Source: Bolinopsis microptera (lineage: Eukaryota; Ctenophora; Tentaculata; Lobata; Bolinopsidae). From it: 64,000 nucleotides of DNA. Location: the NCBI RefSeq assembly GCF_026151205.1, contig NC_087084.1, positions 3,837,538 through 3,901,537 of the forward strand, in the 5' to 3' direction. The notes below the pieces were generated by a model. That model was not told the DNA's origin, searched no databases, and saw nothing but the letters and a program-made list of their open reading frames with translations. Positions 12,636-23,374 of this stretch are shown here, piece after piece. Position numbers and translations under genes: made by a program. Every line of letters starts with the position of its first letter. Within the stretch, counting starts at the first letter, position 1.

Positions 12636-12758
12636 TCCAACAAGACCCCAAACATAACAGTACCCTCCCTTAATAAGCTTATGTATTACATTACAGCGAA
12701 TCATCGGGCTGACGCAATTATGACGCTACTAAAAATGCAGCTACTTATTATACAGTAG
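12636..12758 (+). CDS. Candidate terminal exon
   Basis: A long pyrimidine tract ending in ttcttctgcag (12625-12635) precedes an open frame of 40 codons. It begins SNKTPNITVPSLNKLMYYI and ends in TAG at 12756-12758. The acceptor is one of the strongest in the window. There is no recognisable family and no identified upstream exon. A frame of this length after an acceptor is not rare by chance in AT-rich DNA, so confidence is low. Confidence 0.2.
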   Translation, partial: SNKTPNITVPSLNKLMYYITANHRADAIMTLLKMQLLIIQ

Positions 12759-13546
12759 AGATGTGGGAGAGCAGCCCCGTAATCTTGCCGTTTCGCTCAA
12801 GCCAGTTTATTGCAACTTTTGTGGTCCATAACCGTCAATTAAACACGTGACCACCGGCGATTTTTTTTAAAAATTTGCTTATGGGCTTCATCAGAGTTTG
12901 TCCGCACTTACCGGAAAAAAAAACACTTCCGTAATCCACCGTTTTTTTTTTTGTAGAACCGTCCGGATATTACACACTCGGACAGACGACACACAACATT
13001 CTGGTTGTTTAATTAGTTGATACGATATTCATTTATGTAATGAGAAAATTGATGTTATTATTTATGGATAGTTAATTATCATTAAAAATCACTGATGTAT
13101 TTATGTTTTTAACCTGAGATTTTTCAGTTTGAAGAGTTAGGGGAAAAACGTCAGAGGTTGATATAACGGGTACGACAGTTCAAGTGATCTTTAAAAGAGG
13201 CTATATTTTGTTAAGTTTATTTCTAATTACGGATCTTTGGTAATGTTTGATGATATGCTACTTGGACTACGTATTGTCAAGTATCAATGACTGGCTGCAT
13301 CCAACAGTAATGTTAATAGTATTTACGGAATTTTCTTAAGAATCTTGTACGGGATTGCTTTTACATAATAATATAATGCAACCTTCAAAAGTTATTTTAG
13401 TCACCGTAAACTTTATATTGTACTTTATAGAATTGAAGTGGATACTCGTGGGAGGTTAGATTGCAATATTTTGTTTACTTAATAAACTTAAGTTACCTGT
13501 TAAGACAAGAGAGAAGTGTGTGCACATTTTGTATGTTTCAAAATAT

Positions 13547-13580
<34 letters not shown>
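13547..13580 (+). repeat. Poly-G run, 34 G
   Basis: Thirty-four uninterrupted G residues. The true length is unreliable in any sequencing chemistry. The run can form G-quadruplexes and may lie in a difficult template or a collapsed region. Confidence 0.9.
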
Positions 13581-13581
<1 letters not shown>

Positions 13582-14010
13582 TATCAGGTTACCAAAGTGC
13601 GTAGTGAGTCGACTAAGTGCAGTTTTGGAATTTACAAATAGTAACCACCAGTACCACCCTTCACGGTACTAAACTGATTATTCGGATGATATTTAGGAAC
13701 CACCCTTTTGCCGAATTTGCGGTACTTAAATGTTGAGGAAAATCACGGTCTAAACTGAGTCTTGTAAATAAGATACCCACCCAGAAATTGCTGTAAACAG
13801 CTCATTAAACATTGGGAAATGGGGCAAATTATACCACTCATTAGTTGGGTTTAGTTTTAATTTAGTTGAATTAAATAAAAAGTTACATAAAAAGAGAGAG
13901 GAGCATTTTTACAAACCCAAAAAAAACGGGGGGAAACTCAAAACCCAAAAAAAAACCCATTCCCAAAATAGAAAAATTTGAGGTTAAAAGGTTTTTTTTT
14001 GGGTTAAACA

Positions 14011-14039
14011 CCCCCCCCCCCCCCCCCCCCCCCCCCCCC
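14011..14039 (+). repeat. Poly-C run, 29 C
   Basis: Twenty-nine uninterrupted C residues, 430 bp downstream of the poly-G run and complementary to it. A T-run and further A/C-rich runs flank it (13920-13999). Confidence 0.9.
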
Positions 14040-14651
14040 ACCCTTAGTAACTTGAAACTGATTTTATGGGAAATGAGCAGCCGGGACCACCACTCAGTAC
14101 TCAAGTACTAACGCGGTATGGAAGGCAATATATGACCCGCCCACCCAACCGTCACGTCCGATTCTGACCTTATGATCCCCCCCCCCCCCTGGTACCTCAC
14201 CTCGAGAAATCCACATTTATTAAGGTTATAATATACTACAAAAGTATAATACTACTCAAGTCGTTATAATAAGCGTTGAGGTTTTTTTTCATTAATTCCA
14301 GGCGTTGAGCCGCAATCAAACTCTTATCAGCTAGTTACACACCTGGGACGATTATAAATTCAGGTTACATCTAATCAATGATAATCTTTGGCAAAATAAG
14401 ATAAGTTCCCTATCAAGAATTTTTGGCATGAACTTTATAAAACGTCTCGATATTAACCTTAAATTGGGAGCTCTAAAATAGATCTTATAATACTGAATCC
14501 TGTGAGTTCAGGCAGCCGAGTTTTCTTTTTAGATCAAATCATCTTATTAGTGACTAAATTTACCTTGGCAACGTACAAATTACAATAGTTCGTTTATTCA
14601 CCTATTGAGATGATTCAGTTCTGAATAGAGGTTTAATCTATATAAAGAGTG

Positions 14652-14735
14652 TGGAATGACGTTCAGTTTTGTGATGTCGTCACGTTTAGTGTGATGACGT
14701 AAGTGGTGTGATAACGTCACGTCGTCATGTTATTT
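14652..14735. promoter_or_regulatory. Cluster of CRE-like (TGACG/CGTCA) half-sites
   Basis: At least five TGACG, CGTCA or TGACGTAA-type words occur in about 80 bp: tgacgttc, gtcgtcacg, tgatgacgtaag and aacgtcacgtcgtcatg. Two CACGTG-type E-boxes follow at about 14931-14957. The cluster lies 100-180 bp upstream of a candidate exon at 14830. Binding of CREB/ATF factors is an inference from motif density only. Confidence 0.35.
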
Positions 14736-14829
14736 TATGTTAGAATTATCTATTATTCTTAGTTAATGAACTTTTTCGTTAGTCAGTAGTCAAATAATCA
14801 ACTTGGGTGATTATTGGCATATTTTTCAG

Positions 14830-16888
14830 ATTTCGTAATATTTAGTTGGGGTTGGATCAGGACGAAGGGAAGACAAGAAAGTTGCTCGAGTGAGCGGACG
14901 TGAATTACTGTAAGCACATTATAATTAAGTCACGTGGTTTTTGTGATTTATCACGTGATTATTATCATTTTGTTAATGCCTTCATAGTTACTTATGTGTT
15001 GTGATGGGACACTGAAGGGCCCTTTTTTTTTTTTGTAAAAAATATAAAACTTCCAAACTATAATTTTCACCCCCCCCCTCCAATTACAAAACTTCACTTA
15101 CAAACTTTCAGCCCATGTTTATCGACGCAGCAAACGTTTAAACGGAACAGCTCAAAACTCCACATTCTGGCTCACAAATCAATTAAAAAATCATGAGAGC
15201 CCTTGAAACTTACGAACGGTTATCGGTTCCAAACAGTTCACCACCGAGCCCCCTACCAGATGTGAAGTGGTGATTGGGAGAGAATTTAGATTTAATTTAT
15301 CGGATTTTGATTTATCTTAGTTAAACATGCTTGTTTTAACTGACATGTGAAAACAAATGTCAAACATTACCACTCCGCTGTTAGTGAAGGGCACGGAACA
15401 ACCATCAATACCTCTACAAATGGTTGGTGGTGTGATTGTTTGGTGATAAGGGGTCGGGGCAACCCAGCCCGTACAGGGGGATATGTGTCCTTATATCATA
15501 CCTTATAGCTTTGCTATATTATTGTATTTTGTGTAGTAGTTTTAGGATATTATTTGTTATTTTAGTGGTATCTGGTCCTTTATCTTTACTCATTCATCAT
15601 CAACTATACAATTACAGACTATATTATATGCGAAATGTTTGATATTTAGTTCCGATCCTTACAGAAGAGAAGAGAAAGAGAGAAAGAGAGAAAAGAGAGA
15701 GAGAAAAAGAGTGGGAGAGAGAGAGGAGAGGAGGAGAGAGAAGAGGCGATCGTGAGAGGAGGAGAGACGAGAGAGAGAAGAGAAGAGTGGAGAGAGGAGA
15801 GGAGGGAGAAGAGCTGGAGAGAGAGAGATGTGAGAGGAGATGAGAGAGAGAGAGAGATCCACAATTCAGGAATGAAATCGTAGAGCAGGGTTACCTAAAA
15901 GTGGTAATTAGGTTCTTTACCCTGGCTGTACAACAAAAACCTGACTTGCCGGATTTAGAGAAACTACAGCCTATTTCGATTCATCGCTTAAAAAATACCG
16001 CTATATTAAATATGAAGAGTCACTGTCTTGACTCTAAATGTTTAAAACCTTGTTATTTTTCAGAAAAAAAACATCGAGATTGATAGGTATGAAAGTAGTG
16101 TGCCCTGGCTGCTCGCGTCATCGCTCCAGCCACTATCTTGCTCAGAACGGCAGAAGTATCATTGTAAGTTTTTCTGCACAGTTTGACACCCGCATAGAAA
16201 AAAACTGAAAAGAGTTGATTGAATTAGCAGTAGATCCTAAAAAATACGGCCTTTCATCCATTAATACAAACGTATTCGCGCGAATCGACTTTGGTGTTAA
16301 GGGTCAATATGTTTCATTCATTGTGATGCGAGGCCGCGCGGTTAATTAGTTTAACATTTCGCTTTGATATTAGATTTTGCACTGTGTACTCGATTTTCCA
16401 TGTGTTATGGCAAATATTTGTTGCACCTGCAAATCAGCTCAATACGAAATCTGGATGAAAATGTTTACGACATTCAGATCGCGTTAACTTACTTAGCTTG
16501 ATCCTTAGTAATCTAATCACCGAGATTTTCTCGGTTCGATATATTTTGGAGTTTCCTGACGCCACACATACGACAGTGTCGAGTTAGAGGAGAATGTTAT
16601 TCTATGTAAACGCCTCTCGGAAACATGAAACTACCGAGGGCTACCAGATATTATGGACATGGCACTTGATGGTTTGGAAAACATATACTTAAACATTTTA
16701 TTAGTTTGTAGCGTGCAGTCTTGCTTATTTTATACTGTTTCGAGGTAAAAATAACACGTTAACCTAGAAACTCTGTAACAACAATCTGCTCCAATCAGAT
16801 AGACACCAGATAGAAGTGAGAAAAGCAGCTGTAGGACTCTTTACTTCCACAGTCCCAGCCGAGGTTACTTTCGAGGTTTATAGTAGTG
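14830..16888 (+). CDS. Multi-exon coding island, unknown product
   Basis: Several GC-richer open segments with splice signals: 14830-14889 (acceptor tttttcag, donor gtgagc), 16064-16163 (acceptor atttttcag, donor gtaagt; ESSVPWLLASSLQPLSCSER), and 16231-16349 (after a 67-nt intron; DPKKYGLSSINTNVFARIDF, then TAG). The three junction phases agree (1-1, 1-1). Further on, 16575-16745 reads as two open blocks in one frame around a single TGA (NYRGLPDIMDMALDGLENIY after the stop). 16767-16888 reads RKAAVGLFTSTVPAEVTFEV and ends in TAA. I infer at least one real gene, perhaps two, with uncertain joins. An alternative is that exon 16064 continues unspliced to a stop at about 16183 (QKYHCKFFCTV). No family is recognised. 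Confidence 0.35.
15660..15862. repeat. GA-rich microsatellite
   Basis: About 200 bp of gagaga with aagag and gaggag variants. In the gene model above it falls inside an intron. Minus-strand Ser/Leu-rich ORFs over it are repeat translations. Confidence 0.9.
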
Positions 16889-16982
16889 GTTAAGCTTGTT
16901 TTTGATAGGTTGTGATGACGTCATCCACGCCGATCTAAAACAAGATAACAGGGCCCTGTTAGCTTGTTTTGATAGTTAACCC
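16888..16982. promoter_or_regulatory. CRE palindrome, 16-bp palindrome and paired direct repeats
   Basis: A perfect 12-bp palindrome gatgacgtcatc (16914-16925) contains a full CRE, TGACGTCA. A perfect 16-bp palindrome taacagggccctgtta lies at 16946-16961. The words gttaagcttgtttttgatag and gttagcttgttttgatag flank the pair as direct repeats. It lies between two candidate genes, so it could be an intergenic promoter. Function is not shown. Confidence 0.35.
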
Positions 16983-17096
16983 ATTCTTAGTAACGTAGAA
17001 ACATACATCCAAATCTAAAAGGGAGGATGTGTTAATTGATAATTGTTCAAAGAATTTTTATTGATTCTTTGGTCTTATTTTTAATACGACAAGCCT

Positions 17097-17635
17097 TTGG
17101 GGAACAGAGGCGTTAAGGACAATAGATTGCAATGTTTGAAAGGCAACAAAAAATCAAAAAGTAATTCGCAGGGACAGATTAGGACTCCTGGACAAAGCCA
17201 TGGAAGAAGGATAACTACGGAGCTCCAGCCCTTCATTACGTGCTCTCCTCTCCTCCCTCACCACACTCTTCCACAACTCATACAGTCAGTTCTAGTTAAT
17301 TACTCAATTAATTAATAATTTGATTAGTTAATTAAATATTCGCTAATGTTCCTGCGCCGATACAATATTTGATCAAATTAGATCCAGTTAATGACATGTG
17401 AGATCACTGAAGAAAAAAAACAATGTATCATCCCAGTTAACAACATCTCAGTTTGGATGAGTCTCCTTAGGTGATACCTCCTTCTCAAAACATAATCTTT
17501 ATCTAACAACAGGTAATCCACACTTTTCTGCTTATATCAGGTTACACATAATCTCGTTACTGCAGCGACACAAACCACCATCTCTCTAGATTCTTCCTGA
17601 AAAACTCTCGGCTCATCAGCGACTCTAGGGAATGA
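17097..17635 (+). CDS. Two-exon candidate gene, unknown product
   Basis: An open frame from ATG 17097 to a donor at 17285 (gtcagt) joins in phase 2 to 17566-17635 (acceptor gttactgcag), which reads DTNHHLSRFFLKNSRLISDS and stops with TGA. Segment 17160-17284 is markedly GC-richer than its flanks. A competing frame over the same stretch reads SSPSLRALLSSLTTLF but has an in-frame TAA. Either could be the real one. No family is recognised. The low-complexity start (Lys/Asn-rich) argues that the true 5' boundary may be the acceptor-like ttcgcag at about 17170. Confidence 0.3.
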
Positions 17636-17639
17636 TTCC

Positions 17640-18600
17640 GTCAGTTCGTACAATAATTAAGCTGGACGATTCTATAAATTAAAAGACGAAATGTTGGTCC
17701 GATTAAATTAATTGCTTAATGTTTAGATTTTAAAGTATCAGTTTAGCAGAATTTAAGTTAGTAAATTAAAAATATGTAGAATTTTTGTGAGAGTCGGCGC
17801 CCCCTGTGAAATGAGTGTATGAGATAAATAAATTAACCCTTCGTTATATAGTTATAATTAGGTATTCATACTGAATAATTGATATAATGGTTTATTGGTT
17901 TCTGACAGGGCCAATTGTACGAATGAGTGATTAGACTAAAGATCTGACACAAACTGTGACTCTGCGCTGACTTGTCCGCTGAATCAGAGGTTTATTAGCA
18001 TCGACGTGATATTATATTTGGTGGTAACGTTAAGCAAAATTACAAAGCAATCTTTCTTATTATTCAGCGATATTTTTAATCGTTTAACAAATGTTTTCCA
18101 TCTTCTTGCTGTTTCCTTCTTCCATAATAATTAAAGTCTAACAATAAATTTATAATTAAAGTTGAAAATATGTGAAATAATGATCTTGTTTCTGGAAGCG
18201 CCATTCGGGAGCAGAATTAGAGTTTGGAGAGGTTTGGTGGAAATAATGGTATCAGTGGGTGGTCTACTAAATTGTCTCTACAATATTCTAGAGGCTTTTG
18301 GTTTAATAGGGACATAGTGCAGGTAAATTGTAAAATTTGAGGCAGAGTCCAATTACAAAAAATAAAAATCCTGTGGCCTTTGTACTATCGGTAATATACT
18401 TACTGTGCCAAGTTATATATAAGAATCACTAATAATAAGGTTTAAATTGAAAGATAAGATATATTTGTCCTGTTCAACTTTGTAAACTTTCAGACATTTT
18501 GGACCTAACGGGACAGTTGAAAACTTCTTAAAAGATTGGAGAAGGTCATAATTAACATTGCAGTGAACGGACAACGGATTATTAAAATTACTATTCTAGG
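17640..18600. other. No supported gene
   Basis: A 65-codon frame without Met (about 17938-18135) begins SDTNCDSALTCPLNQRF, then becomes AT-driven. A donor-like ggtggtaacg at about 18020 could end an exon there. Otherwise this is AT-rich sequence with short poly-A/T runs. Confidence 0.3.
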
Positions 18601-18604
18601 TAAT

Positions 18605-18658
18605 TTTACGTAATTTACGTAATTTACGTAATTTACGGAATTTACGTAATTTACGTAA
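18605..18658. repeat. Tandem TAATTTACG repeat, stacked TTACGTAA palindromes
   Basis: Six imperfect copies of a 9-bp unit. Most junctions create the palindrome TTACGTAA, the core of the PAR-bZIP/E4BP4 consensus. It may simply be a satellite, or a cluster of binding sites upstream of the next candidate exon. Confidence 0.75.
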
Positions 18659-18793
18659 CTAATCCACAAGCAACTTCATAAGATTAAATTCACTATCAAG
18701 TGCAAGTTTAACAAAGATAGTGTAAGATATTGTAAGATACTGTAAGATCCACAGGTATAATCTAAGTATATATTATGGAACTTCTCCAATTGC

Positions 18794-18982
18794 ATGTTAA
18801 AGCTTATTCAGAAGAAAAACTATAAAAGGAAAGTAACCTACGTCGAATGCTGGTCAAGATTAAAAACTGGCAATCAGGCTGACCAAAAGCTAGGTTACCA
18901 TGACTTATCTGATACCCGCAGCACTGGACAAGTGCTCCTTTCGCTCGAATTTCAATTTCTTTCACAAGACGTAGTGTCTTAA
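18794..18982 (+). CDS. Candidate (terminal) exon, unknown product
   Basis: An open frame of 62 codons whose second half is GC-richer and reads WSRLKTGNQADQKLGYHDLS, then ends LSQDVVS at a TAA. An AATAAA signal lies about 75 nt downstream (about 19056). The true 5' boundary could be the acceptor-like ttattcag at about 18812. A 114-codon minus-strand frame covers 18804-19148 and is longer, but it is rich in Ile/Asn/Phe/Leu as AT-rich chance frames are. I favour the plus strand because of the poly(A) signal. Confidence 0.25.
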   Translation: MLKLIQKKNYKRKVTYVECWSRLKTGNQADQKLGYHDLSDTRSTGQVLLSLEFQFLSQDVVS

Positions 18983-19148
18983 AACAAAACTTATTAAGAT
19001 CATTCAACGTTGTATATTCATATAAATACATATTTATTAAAATATTATTGTTATCAATAAAAAGGATAAATATTCCATCAGATTGGAGAAATACAGAAGG
19101 GTAGCACGGAACTATTCTGTTATCTGATATCACTGTTCCTATCCCCAC

Positions 19149-20124
19149 TCTGTTGGTCTTCTTTATTTACTCAGTCGGAAGGTTAACAATTATAATCAAA
19201 TAATTAATACTCTTACAGATATTGAATGAAATAAAGAGTACCATTATAATTATGGGTTATGCATTGTCCCTTCGTGCTGTTCTTGCTTGTTTATGATCCG
19301 CCAGAAGAATAAACGGACATTTTAATAAGATATCTCGGGCATCCTTGCTTATCAGAGCCTTAGCGCTTGCAGTCAGCGCGCGCCGCACGCGGCGCGAAAG
19401 CACATGGTTGGTGATGGGCCAACCCTAAAAACTAACATGTGTAGAATAGATAAATCCCAGGAAGTTGCAGAAGGACTAGTGCTGTAAGGGTTGATCTGTC
19501 CCTAAAAGAATAAACATTATATAAATGATGTGGGGATTTACTAGAGGACAGGTTTTTCACGTTATCCGGGCTGGACTCGGTGGGCACTAAAACAGAGTTC
19601 CTTATGGAGTACCAGGTTTTTATTTAATCAATTAATCTTATATTTAATTGCGGTTTTAATTTATTCTAACGATTGTTTTTTGTTCAAAACACTGATATTT
19701 TGGGCCGTTTTTGTCATAATATGTTCCATGGAATTAAGTTGGTAAGGCAAACTGTTCTCGTATATAACTCTGTTTTAATTTGACTACGTGATCTAATTAT
19801 TGCTAAATACTTCTTTCCAGGTGGAGTACTTGAGTTAAGGAAGACATATACAATAAACACACAATCGTTGAAAATCTATCTTTTAAAAAATGGTTAGAAA
19901 TGTTTTCTAGCTTTTAGTCAGAATATAAAAGGGGCATTTATGATATATATAATCAGCTACATAATTTATTAGCTAAGACAAAAATACTTAATGTGAGAAT
20001 ATAATAATAAATAATAATCCAGATAAATCACACTTCCTCACTCCCAAGAATCCACCTTACCCAGAGTGAGTGGTACTCAGTAGTGACATTGCCATTCTTC
20101 TAACATGGTCTTTCTTAACTCTAG
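19149..20124. other. Intergenic; GC-rich hairpin at 19379-19396
   Basis: Cgcgccgc and gcggcgcg form a perfect 8-bp stem with a 2-nt loop at 19379-19396, in an otherwise AT-rich setting. Short coding-like text (MCRIDKSQEVAEGLVL, about 19438-19488, ATG to TAA) follows. No gene can be supported. Confidence 0.35.
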
Positions 20125-20363
20125 TATCCTTACCACCCATGATTCTGGAGGCAACTAGTGGAGCGCCCTTGTGTGAGGTATGTATATATGTGTGCTTGTG
20201 TGCTGTGTGCTGTTGCTGTGTGCTGTGTTGCTAGTGTGCTGTGTGCTCGGCCTGGCGGCTGGTTTACTGCAGTATTGCAATGTGCCTTTTAGGGTATCGC
20301 CTGATCAATAATCATCTGCAATTTTCTCTACTTTTTCAGACGATAGAAGAGGAGATTGATTAA
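20125..20363 (+). CDS. Two terminal exons of an unknown gene
   Basis: Segment 20125-20177 (acceptor aactctag, donor gtatgt) reads SLPPMILEATSGAPLCE. It joins in phase 0 to 20340-20363 (acceptor tctactttttcag), reading TIEEEID and ending in TAA. The frame is open upstream to about 20070 and is hydrophobic there (IAILLTWSFLTLV), so a membrane segment may precede it. A rival reading lies on the minus strand: ATG at 20140-20138 in agaatcatgg context, MGGKDTRVKKDHVRRMAMSL, donor gtaagg after 20061. Both are coding-like and cannot both be right. Confidence 0.3.
20178..20250. repeat. TG-rich repeat (tgtgctgtgtgc)
   Basis: A gtatatatgtgtg start leads into about five imperfect tgctgtgtgct units, within the putative intron of the preceding model. 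Confidence 0.75.
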
Positions 20364-21462
20364 GTGTTAACTTCGAGAATAACAAATCACTCATTTGACC
20401 CAAGAGTTTCCTTGGGAAGGAGGATTATTGAAGAAGATTCTCAATATTGACCAAAACCATGTCTCGGTTTGTTTAATTTCAAACTATGATATTTATTTTA
20501 TATTTGTATACTTTTTAATGTAGAATTATTCTGAAAAATGATAAATGTGGGGTGATGATTATGGAGCGCTTGTACTCGTCAAATCCGATATAACTACAAA
20601 TCAGACAGGATTTGTAAACTTTATTTCACAAGCATCTACTCAGAGCACTAACCATAAAACATGCAGAGCTATCTCAGTTTGATTGTGCAAAAAAACGGAC
20701 CGTTTGAGGGTCTAGTGATTACAGATGAGGAACCCAGACACTTTTACAGTCCAAGTCCAGGTATTAGTAAGAAAGAAAACTAGTACCGTTCACATCTCCT
20801 GCAGGAATTATTAACGGTATCTTTTTTCTATCATTCTTCTATTTTAATCATGATTTTTGCAATCATTCCAAGTCATTCGGTATAAAACAAAAACAGGTAA
20901 ACAGTTTTTCTATTCTGATGATTTTCGTTTATCAAAGCTTTCTTTGGGAATAGAAATTTGAGTACTCATCGTGTCTTGTGCATCAGTCGTGAATGCTAGT
21001 CATTTCACGAAACATCTCACTCTTAAGTCAAAACAGTGAAATTTGGGTCCCAGCGAAGCTCGTGTAATTCGAATATTTTTTTACTGGTATGTATAGGGCA
21101 CATATTCAACAATTATTTTGCAGCAAATTTTTCTACGGATATACTGCTTCCTGTACCTTGATGTCGACTTGTGTCCTCTGTCGACTCAATGATTGGGTCA
21201 CTGGTACAAATTTAGTCAATACCGCGAATTTTCGAGTTCAAGGGGACGCAGAAAAAGCTCTTTCCAAATCTTCCAAAATCTCTTTTTCTATAGGGCCCTG
21301 TTCTTATTAAAATTTTACAACAAAAATTTACATATTGCATCCAATAGTAGTGTATATTTTAACTAAATAATAATTAATTTATTAATTCCTTTCGTGATCT
21401 ATACTAGTTTGAATTAAAAAGGCTTTTATAAAACTATAAAAGTTTTAGTGTGATTATTTCAG
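20364..21462. other. No supported gene
   Basis: AT-rich. A 73-codon plus-strand frame at 21089-21310 (many Cys/Ser) has no splice context or family resemblance. The word cagcgaagctcgtgtaattcg at about 21052 may be the edge of an old dispersed repeat. Confidence 0.3.
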
Positions 21463-21541
21463 TCGCTTCAGGAGTGTTGTTGGGGAAACCATGAAGGGTG
21501 AGTCATTAGGAGATCTCAACTCCGAGGAACCTCGTCTCATG
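21463..21541 (+). CDS. Splice-bounded candidate coding exon
   Basis: A 79-nt segment, about half G+C in AT-rich surroundings, between the acceptor gattatttcag and the donor gtaata. One frame is fully open and reads VVGETMKGESLGDLNSEEPR and ends in LM at the donor. An in-frame ATG at 21491 could also be a start. No neighbouring exon was found. It is one of the clearest single exons in the 5-23 kb region. Confidence 0.35.
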
Positions 21542-21554
21542 GTAATAATTAATT

Positions 21555-21790
21555 AATTAATTAAGTAATTAATTCTCACTTACTTTTTTTGTACTTTCTT
21601 ACTTATACTTACGTACTTCTACTCACTTACTAATCATGGGTAATATTAATTTCACTTTACTTTTACTTACTTACTTACTATAACTTACTACTTAATTTTT
21701 TATTTACTTTATTACTACTCACTTACTACTAGCAATTACTTACTCACTTACTTACTATCACTTACTTACTACTTTTTACTTACTTTCGGT
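21555..21790. repeat. acttactt microsatellite tract
   Basis: About 230 bp of cttacttactt with cact and tact variants, preceded by an aattaattaatt run (21547-21565). Confidence 0.85.
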
Positions 21791-22236
21791 ACGAAAATTG
21801 TCCATTAATTCAAAAAGCTATTCAACAAAAAGACAAATTAACGTCTCCAATGTATGGTTAGGTACTAAGGTCAAATTACTTATGATCCAAAGTAAAGACT
21901 CTAACAATGATAATTTCAGGGGTCACGTGTCGACCTCATGTTATAGTTCTTTGAGCAACTGACTACTTCACCACCGTTGATTATTCGGACCAGAGTAATT
22001 ACTTTATCTGGTGGAGAAGACGGGGGTCTGTTTACTGTCAGTCTTATCTCTACGTTTACTGGCAATTGCTTGTAGAAACTTTGCTTTGTTGGCTTTGTTG
22101 TAGAAACTTGCTAGTGGCTCTTGTGGTAGGATCTTTCTTGGAGTCAATTGCTTGCAGAAAAAAAGTGCTGGGGTGCTTTTGAAACTATCTTTAAAAAGTA
22201 ACTTGTTTGTTACTGTCTACGTGCGTGGGAATTGCT
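21791..22236. other. No supported gene
   Basis: Short repeated words (gtagaaacttgct, ggctttgttg) at 22070-22130 suggest slippage. Nothing else is recognised. Confidence 0.3.
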
Positions 22237-22958
22237 TATTTAAAAATTGTTTAATTTATGATCTGGGAATGCCTGTAATTAATTCGGTGATTTGATATTT
22301 TCATTTAACCCATTATGACCCACTTTCTATAATCACCATAATTCGGGAATCACGAGATTGAGATTTGAACTTTGTAATATCAAAATGTTTTAAGCAACTT
22401 TAAATCAACAACATACATAGAAATAATTTGCATTGGAACTTGGTGATGGAAAATCTGAATTTATTTTTTAATTTGGTTACTTTTTATACAATTATTTTTC
22501 AAACTCCTTACGGTTTCTAGCAATTACATATGATTATTCAAAGCGATCTCTTAAACTTAAAAAGTAAAAACTCAATCAGGGACAAATTGTATGGAATAGT
22601 TATTTAAAAAATTGTTTTAATTATGATCTGGGGAATCGCCTGTAATTTAAATTCGGCTATTGATATTGTCATAAACCACTCTGGCACTTTCCTACATTTA
22701 CCATAATTCGGGAATCACGAGATTGAGATTTGAACCTTTTTATATCATTATTTTGAGCATACATTTAAAAATCACCCAACTTACATATAGAATAATGCAC
22801 TTGACATTGGTGATGGACAAATCTGAATTTATTTTTAAAATTTGATAATTTTTAACATAATTTATCCAACTCTTACGTTTTTCTAGCCAATTACATATGA
22901 TTATAAAAGCGGATCTCTTAACTAAAAGTTAACTCAATCAAGGTACAAATTGTATGGG
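22237..22958. repeat. Direct tandem duplication, period about 364 bp
   Basis: Copies at about 22237-22600 and 22601-22958 match along their length: taaaaattgttt, atgatctggg, ataattcgggaatcacgagattgag, tggtgatgga, tagc-aattacatatgatta, gatctctta and caaattgtatgg. They differ by scattered indels. No coding content. Confidence 0.8.
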
Positions 22959-23190
22959 ACCCGGGTTCTGGGTTTTATTATGAAAAAATTATATCCGATT
23001 AAATACAGTGTTAACGAGCGTGTCTTATGGAATTGGTTATTAGTATGAGCATGGAGGATTTACTTTGTAGTTTCTTTTGGATTTCTGATTTTGTAAATTT
23101 TTTATCTGAGTCTTTGTTCAATGTAAGATCATAAACTAAAATCATGTTTGTCATGATCATATGTATTAATAATTACATAATAAAATATTA
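22959..23190. other. Flank of the gene A duplication
   Basis: AT-rich sequence leading to the proximal edge of the A repeat. No gene seen. Confidence 0.3.
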
Positions 23191-23374
23191 CAATAATACT
23201 ATTAGGTATTCACCTTTTAATTTTTAGTCGGATGTTAATTATTTATCAAGCGGGTTAGAAAGCTTTACAATTAATATTAAATGCTTTTAATCATTTATTC
23301 AGTCCTCAATTTGGCCTCATACCAACCTAGTTAAACTGAAAAAATATCAATTATATTCTTGTCAGTCAAAATTT

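Larger units (their letters stand above)
12759..14640. other. No gene; homopolymer-rich stretch
   Basis: Apart from the long G and C runs listed separately, this region has a possible small terminal exon at 13128-13166 (acceptor gatttttcag, then FEELGEKRQRLI and a stop) and shorter C-runs at about 14177-14189. The minus-strand Gly-rich ORF at 13883-14104 is a translation of the C-run. Confidence 0.35.

Noticed and set aside
13883-14104. Minus-strand ORF with a poly-Gly block
   Set aside because: The Gly block is the C29 run, and the rest has no family resemblance or splice context.
15646-15864. Minus-strand Ser/Leu-rich ORFs
   Set aside because: They are translations of the GA microsatellite.
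18804-19148. 114-codon minus-strand ORF
   Set aside because: It is long for chance, but its composition is AT-driven (Ile, Asn, Leu, Phe). The plus strand has a better coding block and an AATAAA signal at the right distance.
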